Source of the DNA: Chloracidobacterium sp.
GTDB taxonomy: Bacteria > Acidobacteriota > Blastocatellia > Pyrinomonadales > Pyrinomonadaceae
DNA length: 64,000 nt
Direction: 5' to 3'
NCBI GenBank assembly: GCA_016720705.1
Contig: JADKKB010000007.1
Coordinates: forward strand, 496,001 to 560,000
Positions 1 to 8,806 of this stretch are shown here, in pieces. Within the stretch, counting starts at the first letter, position 1, and each line of letters opens with the position of its first letter. The position numbers and the translations under genes are program-made. The notes below the pieces were generated by a model. The model did no database searches. It was not told where the DNA came from and was given only the letters and a program-made list of their open reading frames with translations.

Positions 1-278
1 TGATCGGTTTCTGCGGCCCCGTCTACATTTGAACCGTCGGGGGCAAATACGGTCAGAATGGTCGATGAATTGGTCCCTTTAACTGAGACCGTCATCGTCT
101 GTCCGGCACCCGATCCGACTATATAGTCGCGATAGGCAAAGCCCTTCACCGTTGCAGTAACCGTTGCCGAATGCGTCCCGCGGGCAAATCTGACACGTGA
201 CTTCATCTGAGCCGACGCATCCTGAGCAAAAAAGTTAATACACGCGGCAAACGCCGATAATATGAAAAGCCTTTTCAT
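1..278 (-). CDS. Secreted PPC-like domain protein (partial, runs off the window edge)
   Basis: This reading frame starts with an ATG at 278 and is cut by the left edge of the window after about 92 codons. It begins MKRLFILSAFAACINFFAQ, a good signal peptide ending near DASAQ. The part that follows (RVRFARGTHSATVTATV, then RDYIVGSGAGQTMTVSV and ILTVFAPDG) has the rhythm of the PPC-like beta-sandwich domain common in secreted proteins of acidobacteria and cyanobacteria. That match is from memory of the family pattern. It lies 4 bases downstream of the serine hydrolase stop on the same strand, so the two are probably co-transcribed. The function is unknown. Confidence 0.75.
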   Translation of the reverse strand, partial: MKRLFILSAFAACINFFAQDASAQMKSRVRFARGTHSATVTATVKGFAYRDYIVGSGAGQTMTVSVKGTNSSTILTVFAPDGSNVDGAAETD

Positions 279-282
279 CTTG

Positions 283-1287
283 TTATTTCCCTTTACGCAG
301 GCCGTCGATCACACCGGACGCGATCGCCGGGATCGGGCCTTTTTCATTTGCGTGATTTTCAGTGAATATTACGAGCACAAACTTCTGGCCGTCGACGGTC
401 TCGATGTACGCCGCGTCGTGCCGCGATTTGCTCGTCCACCCGGCCTTTGACCAAAGCATCGTATCCATCATCTTGCGGTCGATGATCATTTTTCCGGTAA
501 AGCCGTGTGCCTGGTCGCCGTCGTCACTGGTCGCGGCAAATGGGTCGCGTTTCATTAATTCCATCATCTTGGCGGTGCCCGATGGTCCGGCAATCCGGCC
601 CAACACGATCTCAGCCATCAGGCGTGCGGTCGCATTGGTCGTCAGCATATTACGGTTTTCGCCCTTATATTTGCGAGACTGTTGTTCGATGCCGTAAGCG
701 TCCTCGCAGAAGGTTTTCTGATTGACGTTGATGTCGGTGTAGCCCATCGACGAAAAGTAGCGGTTGACACGGTTCCGTTTGTACTGCCACGCAGCAAACT
801 CCTTGCTCGGCAATTCAGAACCGCTCGATGTGCCCGTCAGGACGTCGAGGATATACTGCGTCGCCTCGTTGGACGAATCGACGATCATATCCTTGACGCC
901 GCGAGCGAGTTCGGGCGACATTATCACCTTGCCGTCCTCGAGTTGCCGTTCGAGTGCGGCCAGATAATACATTTTAACGACGCTCGCCGGATATAGTTTA
1001 AGCTCGCCATTATACTGAGCACCGCGGATATTCATCGGATCGCGAACGTCGAGTAGCGTGGCCGAGAGTTCGCCCGGTTTGTACACGACCGATGGAAACT
1101 TGGCAAGCATCGCCTTGATCGACGAATCGAGGATCGCTCCAAGCTCAGGCGACTCGTGAACTACCACCGCCTTATAACCCTTTTGCGGAACGATCTCGGA
1201 CTTTGCCGCTACCCGCTGCGCAGATCCGACTGACGAAAATAGAAACAATATTCCAAAACAAACGCCGATAGTCAGCAGCTTCTTCAT
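283..1287 (-). CDS. Class A beta-lactamase-fold serine hydrolase, secreted
   Basis: This 334-residue protein has a signal peptide (about residues 1-24) and the penicillin-recognising fold. The nucleophile motif is S102-V-V-K105, the second motif is S138-S-N140 and the third is K282-A-G284, where most class A enzymes have KTG. I cannot find a clear omega-loop ExxxN motif that would supply the deacylating glutamate, so I read it as a serine hydrolase or penicillin-binding-like protein rather than a proven beta-lactamase. The start has a GGAG element 10 bases upstream. The gene is followed after 4 bases by the PPC-like gene. The APC permease upstream is divergent, leaving a 75-base shared promoter region. 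Confidence 0.85.
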   Translation of the reverse strand: MKKLLTIGVCFGILFLFSSVGSAQRVAAKSEIVPQKGYKAVVVHESPELGAILDSSIKAMLAKFPSVVYKPGELSATLLDVRDPMNIRGAQYNGELKLYPASVVKMYYLAALERQLEDGKVIMSPELARGVKDMIVDSSNEATQYILDVLTGTSSGSELPSKEFAAWQYKRNRVNRYFSSMGYTDINVNQKTFCEDAYGIEQQSRKYKGENRNMLTTNATARLMAEIVLGRIAGPSGTAKMMELMKRDPFAATSDDGDQAHGFTGKMIIDRKMMDTMLWSKAGWTSKSRHDAAYIETVDGQKFVLVIFTENHANEKGPIPAIASGVIDGLRKGK

Positions 1288-1362
1288 CTAATTTTTCTCC
1301 CGCAAATCTTTACGCAATGTGTTTTTCAGAGTATAAACGAAAAGCAGTTCTAAAAAAATCAG

Positions 1363-2679
1363 ATGATAGAAGAAAAGCTCGTCCGCGGTATCGGTCGTTG
1401 GGATTTCACGGCCTTGGTAGTCAATACGATCATCGGAGCCGGCATATTTGGCTTGCCCGCAAAGGTGTTTGCACAGATCGGGTCTTACAGCCTTTTGGCG
1501 TTTGCCGCGTGTGCCCTGATCATTGGTTTGATCGTGTTGTGCTATGCCGAGGTCGCAAGTAGATTCTCGGCGACGGGCGGTCCGTATCTTTACGCAAGAG
1601 AGGCTTTCGGGTCGGCGGTCGGCTTTGAGGTCGGATGGCTGTACTGGGTCGTGCGCGTCGCGACATTTGCGGCCAACTGTAATCTGCTTGCCACATATTT
1701 GGGGTTCTTCGTTCCCGGTGCCGGCGAAGGTACGCCGCGTCTCATCATCGTCTGTTCGGTGGTGCTGGTGATCACTATCGTTAATCTGTTGGGTGTACGC
1801 GAATCGGCAGTGATGACCAATATTTTTACGGTCGGCAAACTAGTGCCGCTCTTGATCTTCGTGGTTATCGGGTCATTCTTTGTCCAACCGGGGAATTTCA
1901 GTTTTGGGAATTTACCGGAATACGGTTCGTTCTCTAGTGCAGTGCTACTTTTGATCTACGCTTTTGTCGGTTTCGAAGCATCGGTCGTACTATCGGGCGA
2001 AACCAAAGAACCGCAAAAGACGATCCCGTTCGGGCTTTTTGCAGCTCTCAGCGGCGTTGCGATCCTCTACATTCTCGTCCAAATCATAAGTATCGGGACA
2101 CTGCCGGGACTTGCGGCCTCCGAACGTCCGATCGCCGATGCGGCCGCGACGTTTCTTGGCCCGCTTGGAGCCGCTCTGATCACGGTCGGGGCTTTGATCT
2201 CGATATTCGGCAACCTCAATGTGGGTGTTTTAAGTTCAACCCGTCTGCTCTTTGCGATGTCAGAACAGCGCGATCTGCCGGCGGTCTTCGAAAAGACTCA
2301 CACCAAGTTGAAAACGCCGTATGTCTCGATCTTGGCAACATCGGCCGTAATTCTGATCCTCACCATTCAGTCATCATTTTTGACGGCGGTTGCGATCGCA
2401 ACGATCACGCGCCTGTTGGTATATGCCACGACAATAATCGCGTTACCGATATTTCGTCGGCGACAGGAAATGCCGCCACCGCCGTTCAGTGCTCCGCTAG
2501 GAATCATTTCTGCCGTCTTGTCGCTGGCGTTGATCATTTGGCTTTTGACCAACGTTGATTTTCTCAAAGAGGGCATCACCGTGGGAATAATGGTTGGAAT
2601 TGGCCTGGTGATCTATATCGCAAATAGATTGTGGCAGCGTCGGAACGCGGGTTTAGACTTGTCCGGCCGGGAACTTTAG
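1363..2679 (+). CDS. APC-family amino acid permease
   Basis: This 438-residue inner-membrane protein has about twelve hydrophobic segments. The N-terminal region FTALVVNTIIGAGIFGLPAK carries the G-[AS]-G-IFGLP pattern in TM1 that marks the amino acid-polyamine-organocation superfamily. Later segments such as LIYAFVGFEASVVLSGETK match TM6 and its E-T-K exit. The family imports or exchanges amino acids by proton or sodium coupling; the substrate cannot be read from the sequence. It is a single gene, divergent from the serine hydrolase. No strong Shine-Dalgarno sequence precedes the ATG. Confidence 0.9.
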   Translation: MIEEKLVRGIGRWDFTALVVNTIIGAGIFGLPAKVFAQIGSYSLLAFAACALIIGLIVLCYAEVASRFSATGGPYLYAREAFGSAVGFEVGWLYWVVRVATFAANCNLLATYLGFFVPGAGEGTPRLIIVCSVVLVITIVNLLGVRESAVMTNIFTVGKLVPLLIFVVIGSFFVQPGNFSFGNLPEYGSFSSAVLLLIYAFVGFEASVVLSGETKEPQKTIPFGLFAALSGVAILYILVQIISIGTLPGLAASERPIADAAATFLGPLGAALITVGALISIFGNLNVGVLSSTRLLFAMSEQRDLPAVFEKTHTKLKTPYVSILATSAVILILTIQSSFLTAVAIATITRLLVYATTIIALPIFRRRQEMPPPPFSAPLGIISAVLSLALIIWLLTNVDFLKEGITVGIMVGIGLVIYIANRLWQRRNAGLDLSGREL

Positions 2680-2750
2680 AAGCTCGTGTTGTTCACAATA
2701 ATTGCACCGATTTGTTTGGGCTGAGCGTCGGTCAGTGCTCTATGACGGAA

Positions 2751-2759
2751 TGGTATAAT
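2751..2759 (+). promoter_or_regulatory. Putative extended -10 promoter of the beta-flower repeat gene
   Basis: TGGTATAAT is a perfect -10 hexamer (TATAAT at 2754-2759) with the TGn extension. It lies about 110 bases upstream of the repeat-protein ATG, implying a leader of roughly 105 bases. No good -35 hexamer is visible, which fits an extended -10 promoter. The leader itself shows no gene I can support. Confidence 0.45.
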
Positions 2760-2872
2760 ACATTGCGTGTGGCGACGGAAGCGACATATCTGTGGCCAAC
2801 CTTCGGCACTCCCCGCGGGAAATATCGCCAGGCCGCGACGCAAGAATTGCACAGCGACGCGTTCATTGTTTT

Positions 2873-3286
2873 ATGAAAAGACCAATACTCATTTTGATCG
2901 CAATATTGGCATTTGCGGTCTGCATATCGGCACAAACTATCGAGGACAGCAGTCGGCGTACGATCGGTTATATTTCGTCAAGCGGTACAGTCGAGGACAG
3001 TAGCCGCCGCACTCTGGGCTATATCGGCTCGAACGGCAGGATCGAGGATGGCAGTCGGCGAACGTTGGGCTATCTTAACAATAACGGCACTGTTGAAAAC
3101 AGTAGTCGGCGTACGTTGGGCTACATTAATTCGAACGGCACCGCCGAAAACTCCAGCCGCAACACCCTTGGTTATGTCAATTCGAACGGGACGGTCGAGG
3201 ACAGCTCCCGCCGGACGATCGGATATGCAAAGAATGTGGACCAGCGGTATACTGCTCTCTTTTTCTTTTTCTTTTTTAGGAATTGA
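2873..3286 (+). CDS. 5-fold beta-flower-type repeat protein, secreted
   Basis: Starting at the ATG at 2873 gives a 137-residue protein with a clear signal peptide (MKRPILILIAILAFAVCISAQ). It is followed by six tandem 17-residue repeats of the type T-[IV]-E-[DN]-S-S-R-R-T-[IL]-G-Y-I-x-S-x-G (about residues 22-123) and a tail ending ALFFFFFFRN. The repeat matches proteins annotated as 5-fold beta-flower proteins, best known from Bacteroidota; I recall similar aromatic tails there. A longer frame opens at 2792 but lacks a signal peptide at its N-terminus, so I chose 2873. The role is unknown. The poly-Phe tail comes from a T-rich tract that would be prone to slippage. Confidence 0.8.
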   Translation: MKRPILILIAILAFAVCISAQTIEDSSRRTIGYISSSGTVEDSSRRTLGYIGSNGRIEDGSRRTLGYLNNNGTVENSSRRTLGYINSNGTAENSSRNTLGYVNSNGTVEDSSRRTIGYAKNVDQRYTALFFFFFFRN

Positions 3287-3326
3287 ATTTATTTTCAGAC
3301 CGATCGCTGACGGTCCAAACCGTTGC

Positions 3327-4358
3327 CTAGTCAAATACGCCTTCGCCGAGAAAATTGCGACGCAAATAGGCGATCGTGTCCTGTAGCGTCTCTTGCGAGT
3401 CACGAGGTGCAAATCCAAGTTCAGTGATCGCCTTTGACGAATCAAAATACCAGAAACACTCGGCCTGTTCGACCTCAGAAGGCATTACGGGCGATGTTTT
3501 GCCCCAATTGTTGTAAAACGAACTAATGATACTCGACCCGGCCATTGCAAGTTTTTTCGAAACTTTCAGCATCGGTGCCGCCACGCCCGAGAGCCTCGAT
3601 AGTCTGCCGAAGAATTGCTCAAACGTCATATTTTCGGAACCGAGCAGATACTTTTCCTGATGTCTGCCTTTTTCTAGAGCGGAAATAAATGCCGCCGCGG
3701 CATCGCGGGCATCAACAAAATTCAATCCGCCGCCGGGACTGTAAGGCACCTTTTTTCCTAGAAAATCGAGCACGGGTTTGGTTGAACTCAGACGTTCGTC
3801 GTCGGGCCCGAGCAAGAGCGATGGATTCATTATGACAAGCCGCTGGCCGTCACGATTAAAATTTTCGATCGCTGCCCGCTCCTGAAAGTATTTTGAAGCG
3901 TAGTACGCCCAACGCAGGATGATATCGACCGGCGGTGGGTAGGTTTCATCAACGATCTGGTCGTCCTCGGTGACCGCGATCGTCCCGCTCGATGACGCGA
4001 GAATCATATTCTGGACGCCCGCCTCCGTCGCCGCTTCACACAAGACGCGGGTGCCTTCGAGATGGATCCTGTTCATCGCAGCAGCATCGTTGTTATCCCG
4101 CGACACTTTGCCTGCGAGATGAAAGATCGCCGAGACGTTCTTACAAGCCTTTGCAACATCGTCGCGATTCGTTACCGAGCCTTCGACCGCTTTGACGCCC
4201 GCGTCTTTCATCCACACCGGAACGCGTGAGGCCATCACTTTTAGATTTGTTTCGCCGGCATCCAGAAACTGTCGGACAATGTGCGTACCCAAAAATCCGG
4301 TACCGCCGGTAATTAGAATACGCTTTTCAGTTTTAGCAATTGCCTTAGTTTTGACCAT
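3327..4358 (-). CDS. NAD(P)-dependent epimerase/dehydratase (extended SDR)
   Basis: With the ATG at 4358 this is a 343-residue extended short-chain dehydrogenase/reductase. The N-terminus has the Rossmann motif ITGGTGFLGTHIV, followed by a conserved acidic patch, the ASSSGTIAV strand with the catalytic Ser region, and Y-Y-A-S-K as the YxxxK catalytic pair. Dihydroflavonol-4-reductase-like and sugar-nucleotide epimerase relatives share this layout; the substrate is not readable. An upstream GTG at 4421 would add 21 residues of poor quality before the Rossmann fold, so I prefer 4358. It stands alone, convergent with the repeat protein. Confidence 0.85.
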   Translation of the reverse strand: MVKTKAIAKTEKRILITGGTGFLGTHIVRQFLDAGETNLKVMASRVPVWMKDAGVKAVEGSVTNRDDVAKACKNVSAIFHLAGKVSRDNNDAAAMNRIHLEGTRVLCEAATEAGVQNMILASSSGTIAVTEDDQIVDETYPPPVDIILRWAYYASKYFQERAAIENFNRDGQRLVIMNPSLLLGPDDERLSSTKPVLDFLGKKVPYSPGGGLNFVDARDAAAAFISALEKGRHQEKYLLGSENMTFEQFFGRLSRLSGVAAPMLKVSKKLAMAGSSIISSFYNNWGKTSPVMPSEVEQAECFWYFDSSKAITELGFAPRDSQETLQDTIAYLRRNFLGEGVFD

Positions 4359-4497
4359 AAGAATAATTTCACCACAATACTGCGAAGCACGCAGCGAGAG
4401 TATTTCAATTTTGTTGATCACTCATTTGGATTCCAATCAAAGTTGCTCAAAATGGCTTTTCAAAATCTCGGTGTACTTTGTAGCTGTCCGGGTAATC

Positions 4498-5904
4498 TCA
4501 CTTCCACGTCTTTTGTATCGGATGTGCTTCCGTATTAAATACTATTTTCTTGAGATCCAACGTCTTATCCGGAGCAAATAATAGATAAAAGTACTTGAAG
4601 GTCTCGGCCAGCACAAAGCTGTGCATATAATCGGTCTTTTCCTTGGTGACAGTACTCTTGAGTCCCGCATACGCGACATCTGTCCGACAATGTTTCACGA
4701 AATCGTCAAACATAATCTTGCCCATCGCAAGGTATTTCGGATCCTTGGTGTACTGGTAAAGGACGTAAGTCGATTCGACGATCTCGGGCCGTAACGGATA
4801 ACCGGCGGCAACGGTCTTGCCGGACTTATAGTCATAAACCTCGGGCTCGATGCCATTGACCTGCCACATCTTAAACATTGAGTCCTGTAGTGCACGGGCT
4901 CGATTAAGATCGCCGTCCAAGGCGAGTAGGCCGGGGAAAAACGCGTCCAATGCCCCGGTTGTCGTTTCAGTTCGTTTACCGGTGTTCATATCAGCGTGGC
5001 CGTACCAAAGATCGGCGACAACCTCGCGGCCCTGCACATTCGGCTTGGACATTCCGGGACCTTCGTCAGCGAGATAGGAATGGACCTTGGCTATTGAGTC
5101 TTCCCACATATTGCGGCAATCCTGATCATCGAACAGTATCGCGGCCTTGAGCAAATACTCATAATACGAGTCTATCTCGGCACTGATGTGACTGTCGGTG
5201 TTGGTCCATTTGCCTGTCTCGACGTTGATATTGGTTCCGACCAGGCCGATGGGTGAGCGGCGTTTATAGGTCTCGACCAACGCACGTTTCGCCTTGTCGT
5301 AATAGATCTGCTTTCCTGTTAATTTCGCTAATGTGCCAAATTCGATAAGTAGCGTGCCGGTCTCAGCCGGGTTTGATATTTCACCCGAGGTTTTTCCTGT
5401 TTTGAGATTGACGTTTTTATACGGCAATCCCGTCGGCGACTCGAAAACCGGCAGCAACCGCCGCCCGAGGTCGTCCGCCAGAGCTAACAGCCGTTTATCA
5501 TTTGTTATCTGATAGCTAGACAAAAGTCCGCCCAAGATACGGATCGTGATCTCAAAGTTTTGAACAGTTATGTCCTTGTCGAATGAGAGATTTTTGGCAA
5601 TATACTCGCGCGTCTTGTCAGCCTCGTCCTTAAAACCAAGTAAATAAAGTGAATCAAGCGAATCGACCGGCGTCATCAGTATCGACTCGCCATACCAATC
5701 GCGACAGGTCTTCGTAAGGGGTTTGAGATCGTCGTGACCCCAACAATATTGCTTATAGCCATTCCAGGCGTGCAAAAACTCGGCCTTGACCTGTTTGGCG
5801 GCGGCTTCGCGGTCGATCTTGAGCGGCGTTTGCGCAACGACCGTAAACGCCGACCACGTCGCGAGTATTAGAGCAGGCGCTAATATGAGTTTTCGTAATG
5901 CCAT
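4498..5904 (-). CDS. Glycoside hydrolase family 47 (class I alpha-mannosidase-like), secreted
   Basis: This 468-residue protein has an N-terminal signal peptide (about 1-24). It carries family 47 landmarks: HAWNGYKQYCWGHDDLKP near residues 45-62, TPVDSLDSLYLLG, FEITIRILGGLLS, an (S)NPAETGTLLIEF segment, and a C-terminal N-T-E-A-H-P near residue 458 that holds the calcium-binding threonine in known enzymes. GH47 enzymes trim alpha-1,2-linked mannose, and bacterial members are few compared with eukaryotic ones. The export signal suggests a periplasmic or surface role on environmental glycans. The M16 peptidase gene ends 8 bases upstream, so the pair is likely one transcript. Confidence 0.88.
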   Translation of the reverse strand: MALRKLILAPALILATWSAFTVVAQTPLKIDREAAAKQVKAEFLHAWNGYKQYCWGHDDLKPLTKTCRDWYGESILMTPVDSLDSLYLLGFKDEADKTREYIAKNLSFDKDITVQNFEITIRILGGLLSSYQITNDKRLLALADDLGRRLLPVFESPTGLPYKNVNLKTGKTSGEISNPAETGTLLIEFGTLAKLTGKQIYYDKAKRALVETYKRRSPIGLVGTNINVETGKWTNTDSHISAEIDSYYEYLLKAAILFDDQDCRNMWEDSIAKVHSYLADEGPGMSKPNVQGREVVADLWYGHADMNTGKRTETTTGALDAFFPGLLALDGDLNRARALQDSMFKMWQVNGIEPEVYDYKSGKTVAAGYPLRPEIVESTYVLYQYTKDPKYLAMGKIMFDDFVKHCRTDVAYAGLKSTVTKEKTDYMHSFVLAETFKYFYLLFAPDKTLDLKKIVFNTEAHPIQKTWK

Positions 5905-5912
5905 ATCTCGAC

Positions 5913-8735
5913 CTACATATTCAGAAGGATCGGATCGCCGAAACCCAGTTCCTTGAGCCGTGGCAATTGCGTCTTAGCGTCGCCAACGACTAGCCAGATC
6001 ATCTTGTCCGCATTAAGATATTTCTGCGAAAGATCCTTGATCTGTTGAACGGTCAGACTCTTAACGATCTGCTCGCGGCCCTTCACATAGTCCGGTTTCC
6101 AACCGTACTTTCCAATGTTTTCAAGCATATTCAGCTTGGCAGCGGCGGTTTCAAATGCTCTTGCATTGCTCTTGATAAGGAAACCCTTGGTCGTTTCCAT
6201 ATCTTTCTCCGTGTAGTTTTTACCGTAGTCGAGCAGAATGCTTTTGACCAACTGGGCCGACTCGAGAGTGACGTTTGTCCTCACACCGCTGCCGATCAGA
6301 AATGCCCCGGGGCTGCGGGTCCCGGCAAAACCCGAATTGATGCCGTAGGTGTAGCCCTTGCCCTCACGGAGTTGCTGCGTCAACTGCGACGCAAAACCAC
6401 CGCCGCCAAGGATGTAATTCATAACTGTCGCCGGATAGAAATCATTGTCCGTTGCCGCAAGTGCCGGATAGCCAAATCGCAGGACCGACTGTTTGGCATC
6501 GGGGACATCATAGAAATACACCTGTGACTTTGCGGGCGGTTCCGGAGTTTTGTAGCTCGGGACACTGACGCTCTTGGCCTTCCAAGCCTTTGCAAGGCTC
6601 TTCAGCGATCCGACGACCATGGCCTTATTCAACGCGCCGACCACGTTCATTCGGGCGATCGAGGGCGAAAGGTTTTTGGCGTAAAACGCTTTTAGGTCGT
6701 CGATCGTGATCGAATTTACCGTCTCGGCAGTCCCCAGAATATTATGTGACCGGATGTTGTCCTTTCCGTAGATCAGCAGGTTGAAGTTGTTCTGAGCGAT
6801 CTCGTTCGGGTTTGCCTGCTGCTGTCGGATCTGGCTTAACACGCCTTGTTTTGTCAGGTCAAACTCCTTTGCGTCCCAACGCGGTTCGAGCAGTATCTCC
6901 TGAACGAGAGCGAGCGTCTCGGTGTAATTCTTTGCAAGTGTATTTACCGAAACCCGAATATCCTCCGTGCCCGCACTAACATTGATAACGGCTCCGAGTT
7001 GCTGGATAGCGTCCTCAAGTTCCTGTGGCGTCTTGCGTGCGGTCCCCTGTGTCATCATGCTCGCCATCAGGTTTGCAACGCCGACCTTATTGATGTCCTC
7101 CATCAAAAGGCCACCTTCGATGACGATCCCGAATTGAGCAAGCGGAACCTCACTATTTTCGATCCCGAAAACCCGCATCCCATTTGAAAGCTTTTGTTCC
7201 CAGACGGCAGGTACTTTCACTTCAGGAGTTGGCCCGTACGGTGGTTCGACGCTACGGTCGAATGTAGATGGTGTCCGATCATACTTTGCCGCGGCATTTG
7301 GATCCACGGCGACCTCCGCTCCCTGAACGATCTTTTCTTCGACGACCTCCGCCTTTTTAGATCCCTTTATCGCAAGATCCAGTTTGCCCTTAGGCACAAA
7401 GCTGGTCGAAACATAATTCTTCCCTTTGATGTACTTCTGATAAACCCGCATCACATCCGCCGGCGTGACCGCGAGAATACTCTTGATGTCCTTATCAATA
7501 AATGATGGGTCGCCGGCAAATATGCTGTATTGAGCGAGTTGGACGCCTTTGCCCAGAACGCTCGATAGCGAGTTGTAAAACTGGGTCTCTTGACCCGCCT
7601 TGATGCGTTTTAAGTCCTTTTCGGAAATTCCCTCTTTCTCAAATTTGGCAAATGCCTCGTCGATCGCCTTTGAAACATCATCTAGGTCCTTATCAGCAAA
7701 AGCCCGGACCGAAAGCTCCATTTGACCGGCCAATTCGGCGGTGTCGTTAGACATTCTGACATTTGACGTAAGTTTATGGTCCTCGACCAACACTTGATAG
7801 AATGGGGCCTTTTTGCCGCGTGTAAGGTAATCCGCGAGCACATCGAGAGCGTATGAGTCGGGATGATATTGCTCAACGACCGGCCAAGCCCGGGTCAATT
7901 GAGGCACGTTTGCGAAATTGTCCTCGTGATACAGATCTATCGTGGCTTTCACGATTCCGGGACGCTTTTCGATCGGAGTGATATCCGCACCGCGTTTGAT
8001 CTCACTGAAATATTTCTCAACCCACTTTTTTGCCTGGCCAGTATCAAAGTCGCCGGCGACGACCAGCGTCACGTTGTTCGGCACATACCAGCGTCGAAAA
8101 AATTCTTTGACGTCTTCTAATTTAGCGTTTTGCAGATCCTCAAGCGATCCGATCACCTGCCAGTTGTATGGATGATCGGCCGGATACAGATTCTTATCGA
8201 CCACGTAGGAGGTGTGACCGTACGGGTTATTGTCATAGCTCTGCCGCTTCTCATTTTTGACGACCTGCTTTTCCTTGGCGAGTACGGGGTCCGTGACCGT
8301 ATTTATGAACCAGCCTAACTTATCAGCCTCGGCCCAGAGCATTTTTTCGAGAGCATCCTTCGGCACGGTCTGAAGATAATTGGTCCGATCGCGACTCGTT
8401 GAGCCATTTGCACCCGAACCGCCGATCCTTGCGGTCATTGCGTCGAGGCCGCCTTTACCTAAATTTTCGGATTCGAGAAATAGAAGGTGTTCAAACAGAT
8501 GAGCAAATCCGGTTCGACCGGCCTTTTCGCGTGCCGAGCCAACGTGGGCCGTCAGTGAAACCGCGACTACAGGGTCCGAGCGGTCTATGTGAAAAATCAC
8601 CTGCAGGCCGTTCGGCAGCACAAACTTTTCATAATCGACTTTGAATGTGGCGTCATCAGCTACTTTTTGGGCAGTAACCGATATCAATAAAACGGACATA
8701 ATTGCGATACAAACAACGAATTTTAGGATCTTCAT
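5913..8735 (-). CDS. M16 family zinc metallopeptidase, two-domain, secreted
   Basis: This is a 940-residue protein with a signal peptide (about 1-22) and two tandem M16 (pitrilysin/insulinase) units. The first unit has the inverted zinc motif H79-L-F-E82-H83, with a later glutamate in KNEKRQ near residue 160 as the likely third ligand. The second unit (about residues 510-940) lacks HxxEH and should be the non-catalytic partner lobe. Such fused proteins resemble PqqL-like periplasmic proteases that degrade peptides enclosed between the lobes. GH47 follows after 8 bases. Both products are exported, so a joint role in processing external glycoproteins is possible but is inference. Confidence 0.92.
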   Translation of the reverse strand: MKILKFVVCIAIMSVLLISVTAQKVADDATFKVDYEKFVLPNGLQVIFHIDRSDPVVAVSLTAHVGSAREKAGRTGFAHLFEHLLFLESENLGKGGLDAMTARIGGSGANGSTSRDRTNYLQTVPKDALEKMLWAEADKLGWFINTVTDPVLAKEKQVVKNEKRQSYDNNPYGHTSYVVDKNLYPADHPYNWQVIGSLEDLQNAKLEDVKEFFRRWYVPNNVTLVVAGDFDTGQAKKWVEKYFSEIKRGADITPIEKRPGIVKATIDLYHEDNFANVPQLTRAWPVVEQYHPDSYALDVLADYLTRGKKAPFYQVLVEDHKLTSNVRMSNDTAELAGQMELSVRAFADKDLDDVSKAIDEAFAKFEKEGISEKDLKRIKAGQETQFYNSLSSVLGKGVQLAQYSIFAGDPSFIDKDIKSILAVTPADVMRVYQKYIKGKNYVSTSFVPKGKLDLAIKGSKKAEVVEEKIVQGAEVAVDPNAAAKYDRTPSTFDRSVEPPYGPTPEVKVPAVWEQKLSNGMRVFGIENSEVPLAQFGIVIEGGLLMEDINKVGVANLMASMMTQGTARKTPQELEDAIQQLGAVINVSAGTEDIRVSVNTLAKNYTETLALVQEILLEPRWDAKEFDLTKQGVLSQIRQQQANPNEIAQNNFNLLIYGKDNIRSHNILGTAETVNSITIDDLKAFYAKNLSPSIARMNVVGALNKAMVVGSLKSLAKAWKAKSVSVPSYKTPEPPAKSQVYFYDVPDAKQSVLRFGYPALAATDNDFYPATVMNYILGGGGFASQLTQQLREGKGYTYGINSGFAGTRSPGAFLIGSGVRTNVTLESAQLVKSILLDYGKNYTEKDMETTKGFLIKSNARAFETAAAKLNMLENIGKYGWKPDYVKGREQIVKSLTVQQIKDLSQKYLNADKMIWLVVGDAKTQLPRLKELGFGDPILLNM

Positions 8736-8806
8736 ATTAATTTCCGGCGGATCTGACCGCGGAGGAGTTTACGCGTCCGCTTAAATACTAGTTTTTAATT
8801 GCCTGC

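Noticed and set aside
283..1287. Calling the serine hydrolase an antibiotic-resistance gene
   Set aside because: Fold-level motifs alone do not show beta-lactam hydrolysis, and a key omega-loop residue is not identified.
2732..2935. Minus-strand 67-codon frame with several cysteines (CQYC)
   Set aside because: It overlaps the promoter, leader and start of the repeat gene, lacks a ribosome site and resembles no zinc-ribbon family closely.
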